Assembly: GCA_033439765.1 (NCBI GenBank)
Contig: JAULSN010000012.1
Location: forward strand, 62,001-126,000
Length of the DNA: 64,000 bases
Reading direction: 5' to 3'
From: Lasiosphaeria ovina
Taxonomy: Eukaryota; Ascomycota; Sordariomycetes; Sordariales; Lasiosphaeriaceae
Below the pieces are notes generated by a model. That model was given only the letters and a program-made list of their open reading frames with translations, did no database searches and had not been told where the DNA came from. Numbering within the stretch: the stretch's first letter is position 1; every line of letters starts with the position of its first letter. Positions 55,386 through 64,000 of this stretch are shown here, one piece after another. The position numbers and the translations under genes were made by a program.

Positions 55386-55999
55386 AGGCTGCGGCTAACA
55401 TGACACGCCATGGGCGTCGGACAGGCGGCTATCTCGGCTTCTACACGACGCACGCGTACGCGCACACGAGCGACGACTTCGACCCGTCCTCGCTCAAGGG
55501 TGTCGATATGGTCATCTGGCAGGGGTTTCAGCGGCTCGGGTGCGGGGTGTGCCTGCGGCCGATCCTCAACGCCGACTGCTGGGACGAAGAGGACGGCGAG
55601 TTGATCGTCGGGGGCGAGGACTTTAGCATGCACATCAGCGAGTGCGAGCTCCGGGACCGGGACGATCTGGAGTACATTCTCGACGAGTGGGACAAGGAGG
55701 AAGACATTGCGCATGCCGACATCGCGTGGCTCAACGAGCCGGGCAACACCCAGGCCCAGTTGATTTACACTGCTGTGAGTGGGTACCAGTTGTTAAACCC
55801 CCTCCTCAAAATGGGGCCAAACCGGGGCATGATTAGCTGTTTCCATCGTTGTCGGCTCCCTCGCTTACGTTAAGTCTTCATCCCGCAGTACGGCAACGAG
55901 GCATTTGCGACGGCATTCTACTCGTGGTGCAGCATCATCATTGGCGTGCCGCCATATGGCGACGAGGGCAGGATGGCGCTTGCAAAGCCATATGCGTGA

Positions 56000-57280
56000 T
56001 CAATAAATACGCACGAGATTGAAGGGACGTGGGAGTTGAGAGATCAAAGCTCTGGCGGCACCAACTTAAAGAGATTGAACAATTCAAACACAAGTCATAC
56101 CGCCTTGCATAAGACTGATGTTTTCTAATTATGTGACCACTTTCAGACGCTTTTTACCCTGCTTCTCAATGGCTCTGGGCAATTAGCCTCTAACAAGGGT
56201 CTAGATTACATTCTCAAGCTCTCTTCTTTTCCTTTTTTCTAATTTACTCTTTCATTTCTCAGCGGCTGAAATAAATGATCTTTCGGGTCAGATCTAGGTA
56301 TGCTGAGCGGAATTTCTACAGTTGAATATAGGCTCTGTCAGGTCACGATGGTGGTACAGTCTAATTACAGTAATTGAGTAAAACCTTCCCCTCAATTTGG
56401 TTGAACTTTGAGTTGTTGCAAGCGCTGCCCAGGTGTGTTACCATTACCATAGAGAGACGTGGGAGTCGCAGCAGAGACTTTGTACGGATTTGGTAGTTGC
56501 TAAATATACATTCTTGGTGCAGTAGGTTTGTGAGATAATGAAAAGAATCTGCCGCTAGACTTTCGGGAACCAGATCTTGTACGGAGGCTCGGGCCAACTA
56601 AAAAAGGTCATCAGACACAACAAAGGGATTAAGATCCTTGCCTAGTTTTTCTTCTATTTACATTCTGTATTGGGGCGGCAATTACTGGGTAGGTGATTGA
56701 TGGGATATTTGATGCAATTAAAGACTGCTGAAACTAATTCCCAAGTAGAAACTTTCATCCCTTTTTTCTTTTTCCTCCGAGTTCAAGAGGCATTTGGCCA
56801 GGACGGACGACAGGATGAGCCCACGTGCATGGGCACGTGCGTGCGGGGAAGTCCCCATCAAGCACGGGCTGCATTCCGTACAGTGCCATGATCTCAATCG
56901 ACACTGGCCCGGCAGGCGCAAGGAAGGCTTGTGACAGCGAAACAAAATCCGAGACTTCAGGTGCGACGATGCAAGTTTTTCCCAACCAAGCGCATTCGCC
57001 ATGATCTAGCTGCCGTTTACCAATTTTCCTCACCATTTTTTTTTCTTTACACATGGGGAGCGAGCTGCCCGAAGTTGCCCCTCTCCCCGGTCAATTCGTG
57101 CAGCACCGCTGCCCCCAGGGCAGTCTACGGGCGAGGTAGGCACTTGACGTCAGTCAATTGGCAATTGGCTCAACCCTCGAGTCTTTTCACGGCGTCCGGT
57201 GCTGCGACAACTACTGCAATTGTGCGACGCAGCCAGCCGGTTGCCCACATACACAGACCCAAGTCCCAAAGTGCTCCGCC
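56000..57280. other. Intergenic
   Basis: No gene supported. It includes the presumed promoter of the 908-aa gene. Confidence 0.5.
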
Positions 57281-60125
57281 ATGGGCAAAAGGAAGAAGGG
57301 CGCCGCTGCCGCCGCCGCTGCTGCTGCCGCCAGGGAGGACCCGGCCGCGACACCCTCGACGCCAACAACGCCTTCGCCCACCATGCCTGTTGCTGCCTCC
57401 TCCGCCGTAGCTAAGAAGGTCGTCAAGGCAAAGGCGCCCGCGCAGCCGCCCTCCTCACCGGCTTTGATTATTTGTCGAAATAAGTGCGTCTCGCCGCCTT
57501 TTGTTTTAATTATACGACCCCAAGAGGCTGATGGCGAGAATGCCACTCGTCCCTCTTGCGGTTCTGGTCGTCAATTGCTAACGGTTGGCTCGAGTCCATA
57601 GGCATTGGCGGTACATTTCGTCCTTCCACGGCCCCTGGCTTCAGCTGACCCCCGACATACTCGAGTCCCTCGCGAATACAAACTTCAACACCCCCCGCCC
57701 GCGCCCCATCGACCCCGCCGTCTTCTTTGATCTGATCAAAATTAGACGTCTTGTGGATGAAGCTACCAACCTAGCCGTTCGAGCCGCCAGCGGAGTCGCC
57801 GCCATCACGCAGCAGAACACGTCGGGCGCCCCCCATGCTGCCTTGGGGCTGGGCTTCGGTTATGGACCCAGCATCCAGACGAAGCTTAGTCGGGAGAGGA
57901 AGCATCGCATGCGAGAACAGGCGACCCAGAAGCTGTCAAAGGCCTACCACCTAGACGAGATCGCCTGCAGCGTGGCCACCATGCAGAGTGCTTCACCTCT
58001 TGAAGAAGTAGCCTCGCTCGTGCTGCAGCGGAACCCCGACGATTCCGACGCCAAGTATGTGCATTTTTTCCACGAGAAGATACCTAGCAGGCAGCTCGCG
58101 GAGTGCACAAACCTGGTGGCGCTGAGTGAAATCATATCGGACAGGCCCACCACGGCCGAGCCTCTGAGAACCCGCGCCACCGTGCGTGTGTTCAAGGAGG
58201 ACTTCGAGGGCGCTGTTTCCGACTTGACAGAGGCTCTCAGAATCCATCGCTCATACCGGTCACCCCATACAGCCCCCAAGCCGCAGTCGCAAGAGCTCCA
58301 TCTCTCCGAAAACCTGCAGCAGCGGAATGGCCGCTGGCATGAGGATATCACCCTCAAGGAGGAAGACCAACCAAGCAGCGTCGAAATCCAGTTACTCTTT
58401 CAGCGTGCTGGCGTTTATCTCCTGATTGCTTGCAGCCATGTTGCCGTAGCCTTCTCCGACATGCCTACATCTCCGCAGAGGTCTAACGCCCCGGATCCGA
58501 GCTCTAGCATGACTAGCCAGCCTCCAGAGGGCTCGCCAACGGGGGAGGAGGAGCCAGATGTACAGCCCGGACCCTGGCCTACGTCTGAGCCCCAGATGAC
58601 AGCCGAAGAGAAAGAAACACAGCGTAAGGCCTTCGAGGCAAGAAAGCTTGTTAAGCTTAATGCCAAGCGGGCACTCCGCGACTACATGGAATACTTGTCA
58701 CATTGCGAGTACTCGCCCGACTTGTCGCTGGATATTGCTGAGGAGTTTGCGCGCAAGGTAAATTATGCTGCTAACGGTGTCCGCGTGCCTCGATCGCATT
58801 CACATCCGCCTAGGTCTGGCTCACCTGTGGACGATACCGCGACTAGCCGGCCCCACCGGATATATGCACTTTCCGATCTCTTCACGGCGGCCCCTCCCAC
58901 CGATCTGCCACCGTATCCGAGCACGGAGATGGTTTCCATTTGTCAAGTCCATCCCCGCTCTCCTCCCAGTCTACTTCAGACAACCACGGAGACGATAACC
59001 TACCACCCTCTTCTCACCGATGCGCTTCATTCCCTACTCTTGTGCCACTGTTTGATCCAGACGTCAGCCAAAGAGCTTTTGCGCCACGCCTACATGGTCG
59101 CCCGACTCACCCGTCTTGCCGATGGCTATCCTGTCTTCCAGGCTAGTAGGTCTCCAGCTCGGGCTGACTGGGTAGAAGTGCTTCGCGTAGGTGGCAACTG
59201 GATCCAGCTCGTCGGAACCTGGGAAGACCTCTGCTCACCGGCCCCTTTGCCGTTGTTTCACCAGTCCGGCAATGGCGCCGGCCCTGTCCCGGTCCCTCTG
59301 AGCCAGTTCCTGCCGGGTGCCAAACCCGCCAAGTCGACACCCGCTCCAGCTACTACAGACAACGAGAGCATTGCGAGCACAGAATCGTCAATGATTTTAG
59401 CTCCGGGTGGTTCGGGTGGTGGAACTTGCGATGATGGGGAGAAACGCAAGGAGCGTGTCCATCAACAAGCAATTCTCGACGCCATTGAAAGCGAGCGCGC
59501 GAACGAGGATTCGTTCCGGCTGGCTATCCGTGCTCGGCAACTGCAGGCCGAGCGCGACTACCACCTCGATAATGCAGTCGCCTCCCTCGATTCCAGACTC
59601 ATGAGACGTGAGATTGCTGAGGGTCGTCCCGCTGAACAAGTCAGGGGGCCGGGAATCTCCGTCATCGATGTCCCTGCTGACCTCCTCGCTAACGCATTGT
59701 CCGGAAAACCAGTTGAAGACAATGCCGATCCCGGAACCCTGATAACGGCTGGTGCCGCAGAATCGAAGCCCATTACGCAGACCAGCAGCTCCGGGACGAA
59801 TAGCACCAAGACCTTGGCTAATGGTGGCGGCGGCGTAGCGTCTGCCCCCCCTCGTCGCTGGGCCCACGACGACGGCAGGGACAATTACATGGCAACAGAT
59901 CGAGCTGCAGCCGTGGCCCGCTGGGTAAGTGAGGCCCCTGCACGTGCTGGCTCCAGCCTCGGAGCCAACGCCGATGGGACCCGCAAGCGTAAGAAGAAGC
60001 CGGTGAAGCGCGGAATGACATCGGGTGCGAGCACAGCTGCCGTGCAAAGCGGCAGCAAGACGGAGCTAGGCTTGTGTGAGACAAAAGGCGGCGGCGCGGA
60101 TACAGAGACGGATATTGCGGCTTAG
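57281..60125 (+). CDS. Conserved fungal protein, 908 aa (annotated in relatives as histidine-kinase group protein)
   Basis: Two exons, 57281-57483 and 57602-60125 (2727 nt), around a 118-nt intron; the splice restores NKHWRYISSFHGPWLQL. It starts MGKRKKG, followed by a ten-Ala run and a Pro/Ala/Lys-rich tail. The core includes NFNTPRPRPIDPAVFFDLIKIRRLVDEA (parts RPRPIDPAVFFDL, IKIRRLVDEA), SRERKHRMREQATQKLSKAY, and KYVHFFHEKIPSRQLAEC. A TPR-like helical segment follows (FKEDFEGAVSDLTEALRI). A Lys-rich C-terminus (RKRKKKPVKRG) suggests nuclear or nucleolar location. The name used in databases does not come with visible kinase motifs, so I do not claim kinase activity. The protein is present in many filamentous ascomycetes, and the gene is intact. 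Confidence 0.88.
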
Positions 60126-60949
60126 AAGGTCCCCCAATTTTTGCTGCCGGGGACGTGGGCCGCGGCATGGTGGGTTGCAAGCGAACACGATTCTCCCGAC
60201 AGGAGTGCTTTTTCGTACCGTCCCTGTGTAGGAGTCTAGGGAGTCATTTCGGGACTATTGTTATTAGATGCCTAGTCACCTGATAAATAGCGGAGGCAAA
60301 GGCGAAAGTCGTGTGCGTTACAAACACGCCGAAATTGCCACCGGACCGCGAATGTCGTGATGTCCGCCAATGCTCCAGATAAAGTGGGGATACAGAGCCA
60401 GCATCCAAACATAGTAGACAAGCAAGGCGCCGTTTCGCGCATGACCCATTCCATACCCCCACCACCGTCGATGCCATAGAGAAACATCTAGAGAAGGTAA
60501 CAGGTGACATATATATGTGTGTGCATAACGCCATGATTATCCTGTGAGCCGCATCCAACCCATCTGAAAACCTATCCATTCACCTGACCATCCGTCCATC
60601 TATTCATCCATCTCGAGGCAATGGTATCTCCCACCCAACCATCCTTTCCAGTGCCATCCATCCCGGTCATTCCCCGCCAGTTCATTCATCCGTTCGTTCG
60701 TTGGCGCATCCATCCCCCGAGCCGTACCTCGTCCGTCCTACCCCTAGTCACCCTCGACAATCAGGTCGCAATAAACAAAACCATCAAGGTAAACCCCATA
60801 TAACAATTACAAAGCCAGAATAAAACGGAAAGAAACCAAATAAGGAACAGAGACAGAGAAAAACACGATATAGAACAATGCCTGTTCGGCATTGCCCTCG
60901 TCAACAAAAGGGACAAGTAAAAGGGGGCGGGAACCCAGGTGGAGGCTTC
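60126..60949. other. Intergenic between convergent genes
   Basis: CCATCC/TTCATCC-type simple sequence at about 60590-60720. No gene seen. Confidence 0.5.
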
Positions 60950-63900
60950 TCACCCCCACCTCACCCCACCTCCACTAATACCACCACCCCCAAGCCCCAT
61001 GCCCATGTTCAAAAACGTGTCGATGTCGCTTAGGCCCTCGGTCTCGAGCACATCCATGAGCTCGAGCTGCTGCTCCTGGCTGAGGCTACCATGTCGCTCC
61101 TGCGAGAACGAATATTGGTCACCCAAGCCAGCCGCGCCGGTGAACATGGCGCCAAACCCGCTATCCATGAGACCGGAGCTCGAGACGCCCAGACCGCTGG
61201 GCGGCGGGCCGCCGGCTGCCCCTCGTCCGTTGGCCACCGTGTAGCTATCGCCGCTGCCGCTGCCGCCGCTTCCAAAGCCGAGATCCGAAAACGGGGACGA
61301 TGTCGCCGCAACCGCGCCGTCTCCCCAGTAGCCCGCATTCATTCCACCGCCGCCTCCGCCGCTGGAAAACGCGTGGGGCGAGATGAAGGGCGGGGGCGGG
61401 TTGAACCAGTCCGTCACCATGGTTGGAAGTGCCCGCTGCTGGGTGTTTGGCTGCCGCGGGGGAGGTATCGTAAAGGCGGGGGTCCTCGGGGGCGGCATTC
61501 CAAGCTGTTGGGGGTGTTGCTGCTGCTTCATCTGGTGCGGCTGGCCAAAGTCTGTGGCCTCAAACTTCAATCCCGGTACCGGTGATGGGCTGGTCTGGAG
61601 AGACAGGGGCACAGGGCTCGCATGGGGCAGTGTTGGGGTTGGCGTGGGGCTCGCAGTTCTGATTGATGCTCCGTTTAGCCGCGGAGAAAGACTTGTGTTA
61701 CTAGGGTTGGCGGAAGGAGGCGCAAGTGACTCCGGGGGCGTTGGCAAGGCAGCAGCAGAGACAGAGGGAATCCCGGGCGACGGATGAGTGTTGTACATTC
61801 TGGCCATTGGGGGCGGTGTTAGACCATTGCGTGGTATGGATGTTCCTGGTGGCGAGAGATCTTCCATTCGGTCCGGTCCATGCCCCTCGTTTGAATGGGT
61901 AAAGTCTGGGGGGAAATAGGAGAAACGGCGGCCGTTAGGATCGGTTGCCGGGTTTAAAAAGATGGAGTTTGAACGGAAAGCAGGCTGGTTTTGGAACGGG
62001 GAGTTGGGATCAAAAGCGAACTGGGTTGCCATGTCCTCGGGGGTGGAGTCGAATACATAACCAAAAGGGGACGTATTGAAGAGCGATGCCGATTGGTTTT
62101 GAGCTTGGTGAGGCGAAGCGCCTGTCGAAAGGTTGGTAGGAATAGAAACCTCGGAGTCGGGTGAGCTTGCATCGGCAAACGAAGACGGCGTGTTAAACAC
62201 ATCACTAGCCCCCGAAAGGATAGGCGTCTCGATCATCGCGTCGTAACTCTGAAGACAGGCCCTGGAAAGCACTGTGTAGAGTTGCGAGGCCGATGACGAG
62301 CCAGGCCACCGGTTAGAACACTGATCAATGATGGCCACAGCCTCGTCTACCAGCTTTTCCAATTCTTCCCTGAGGTGTTTTTCGCGAACCTCGCGGTAAG
62401 AAACTGTCCAAAGCAAGGCATTAAGGCTCGAATAGAGGCTCAGCAAGAATATCCACGTTATGTCCACGGCCGCCTTGGACACTTGTTGGCTTGACAGGTT
62501 GATGATATAATTCGCAGCATCGAAGCATTTCATTGCGGCGCGGCTGGTTGGCTTCGGGACCTGGGGGGATGGCCGATATAGAGAGATAATCATGCTGTAA
62601 TAACGCCCAGTGAACCTGCCGAGGGACTGTTAGTCTCAAGGCCGCAGCATAGCTTCCACCAACCTCTACTTACCAGGGCTTGCACCATTCCGGCTTTTCC
62701 GGGGCTGTATTGCGCCACTCCTCGAGCTTTTGTTCCATCTGGATGAACCATGGGTGGCTTTCGTGATTCGGTTCCGGCCTCGACTTTTCGTAGAGCATTC
62801 TCCTAAGCTCTGCCTGCAAAAGCCGCATCTTGCAGAAGTGTATCGCAACCAATTTCTTCTCGCAAATGGGCCCTTGGCGGATCCCCTCTGGTGTAATATC
62901 CTCGTCGCCGACTGTTTCGAAAAAATTGACGTCCATGAGATCGTCCCCTTTAGCGAAGCCATTGGGCCTGCCCATTATATGGGACAGGCCAAACTCGTTA
63001 GTGGTGACGATCCAGCTTAGCCTTCTCCTCATGTCCAGCGTTTGAGGATCTGAGATTCCGAGGGCGATCGTCTTCTCCTCGCCGAGACCCATCTGTTGGC
63101 ATATTCTGGTCGCAAGTCCGATCACATAGTAGACGGCCGTCCGAGTCGGGGTCAAGAGAGAATATTGGCCGATTAGAACCAGGCACTGCAACGTCCTGAG
63201 GTCCTTGGGGCGCACAACCTCTTCAAACTGCTGCATAGCGGCAAGGTAGTAGCTGTCTGCCAACCCAGCATACTGAGTGTCGAGCTTCTGCAGACTGATT
63301 GCCATGACCATACACACAACAAAATTTCTGTACGGATCCGTATCGCCGTCAAACACGGCATTGAGATCATCTGCAAATATCTTTTCGTGCAAGATGGGAG
63401 TAAAGATATGGGCTATTTTTGGCAGTTAACACCCCCATTTGGCCGTTCGCCATCGTGGAAAGGAGGATCACGAACCTCTTTGGTTGAAGATTTCGACCAG
63501 CTTGTCGGCAACATGCCTGCTGGGCAAGCCCGGCGCAGGATAGGCACTAACCATTGGATAGCTCTTCTTCCTGCCCGCAGGTCCGCTAATACTGCCCGCC
63601 ATGCTCACGACACTCTGCATGCGATTGGAACGATCTATCCTTCTTTCACGGACCTCGGGGATGAGGTCTGCTATCCTGTTAGACTCGGTGTAGCGTTTGG
63701 CCTCCTCCATCAACAGCCTGGTCATGGCAATGCCACTGCTCGGCCCCAAATACCGCGGTGTCTCGTCCGTCTCGTTGAGGCGCACCATGCCGCCGGGGCG
63801 CACCATCTCTTCATTGTTGCGCGGGTATTCGTTGTCCTCGTCAGTGAACTGGGACAGGTCGGCCTCAAGCTGTCGCACCTTTTCCTGGAGCTTGACCACG

Positions 63901-64000
63901 TAAAACCGGCTGATCTTCTTTCCCTTTGTCGTGTCAAAGTATTCGCAGGTCGACCCGGAGCGCTCGCAGGGCAAACATCGGGGTAGAGTAGGGTCGCATC
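60950..64000 (-). CDS. Zn(II)2Cys6 transcription factor, 5' end outside the window
   Basis: Exons: edge-63476, 63412-62674, 62615-60950, with introns of 63 and 58 nt. The window begins inside the zinc cluster: its last four cysteines are visible with spacing C-x6-C-x2-C-x6-C (CDPTLPRCLPCERSGSTC). A linker and leucine-rich coiled coil follow (YVVKLQEKVRQLEADL). The fungal-specific transcription factor domain holds a QQFEEVVRPKDLRTLQCLVLIGQYS segment (core RTLQCLVLIGQYS) and RRRLSWIV. The C-terminal 350 residues are Pro/Ser/Gly/Gln-rich with a late acidic-hydrophobic patch (ELMDVLETEGLSDIDTFL), a likely activation domain. It binds DNA as a dimer in the nucleus; target genes cannot be told from here. 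It is convergent with the 908-aa gene and appears intact. Confidence 0.9.

Larger units (their letters stand above)
53824..55999 (+). pseudogene. 2-oxoglutarate/Fe(II)-dependent oxygenase-like gene with one internal TAG
   Basis: Six exons: 53824-53968, 54040-54160, 54235-54730, 54816-55323, 55425-55774, 55889-55999, giving 577 codons with one TAG (54416-54418). The TAG replaces a position I expect to be Trp (VTIRW in relatives), so TGG-to-TAG is likely. Conserved parts: DFSFACGGSVPI, CKLTFPLDSS, PATFGLGGKDVYDESYRKA, then the oxygenase core with FHAHVDTP (HxD iron ligands), QFGSLVVCLPAAHEGG and WAAFYSDCEHEV with the distal His. These belong to a fungal prolyl-4-hydroxylase-like family. Introns 1 and 4 are best read with GC donors (GCATGT, GCGAGC). 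A 33-Asn run interrupts the core. If the stop is real, only the first 141 residues are made. Confidence 0.75.

Noticed and set aside
56718..57054. Minus frames of 94 and 99 codons upstream of the 908-aa gene
   Set aside because: Two overlapping frames with no motif, no splice support and low-quality composition.

Overview
The window reads as nuclear DNA of a filamentous ascomycete, most likely a Sordariomycete. Genes carry many short spliceosomal introns (about 50-135 nt, mostly GT..AG with CTAAC/CTGAC-type branch sites). The gene content is typical of these fungi: a HET-domain protein, a Helo-like/ankyrin protein, a Zn(II)2Cys6 transcription factor and a DOMON-cytochrome b561 protein. Duplicated transposons carry CpA-to-TpA mutations of the kind made by RIP (repeat-induced point mutation). 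No bacterial features, rRNA, tRNA or CRISPR were seen. All gene models are by eye: splice sites were chosen so that frames join.

Layout. 1-11 kb is a decaying arm: a partial P-loop NTPase gene at the left edge, then frameshifted remnants of an MDR oxidoreductase, a BTB protein, a protein kinase and a membrane protein, with a 1.86 kb pogo/Fot1-like DNA transposon (7373-9232) between the last two. 12-19 kb has a 1145-aa unknown protein in four exons and a secreted 336-aa protein. 19-26.6 kb holds three intact genes: a TPR protein divergent from a HET-domain protein, which converges on a Helo-like-N/ankyrin protein. This is the best candidate here for a self/non-self recognition or immune-type cell-death locus. 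28-37.6 kb has an MFS transporter, two short Cys-rich genes sharing an N-terminal motif, a degraded unknown gene, a DOMON-b561 redox protein and a short-chain dehydrogenase. 38.5-46.5 kb is a transposon pile-up: a complete RIP-mutated Ty1/copia element with 187-bp LTRs and a 5-bp target duplication, a MITE, and a second pogo-like copy. Directly beside it is a small secreted six-Cys protein. 49-56 kb contains degraded paralogues of an unknown family, a frameshifted unknown gene, and a 2-oxoglutarate/Fe(II) oxygenase gene interrupted by one Trp-to-TAG change and carrying a 33-residue Asn run. 57-64 kb is conserved core: a 908-aa protein and a 5'-truncated Zn2Cys6 regulator.

The most unusual signal is in the two pogo-like copies. 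Their catalytic parts are about 93% identical over the aligned part, but the first 50 residues (DNA-binding domain) differ at 22 positions, and the repeated subterminal boxes in both terminal inverted repeats differ in step. This suggests that the DNA-binding module and its binding sites changed together.
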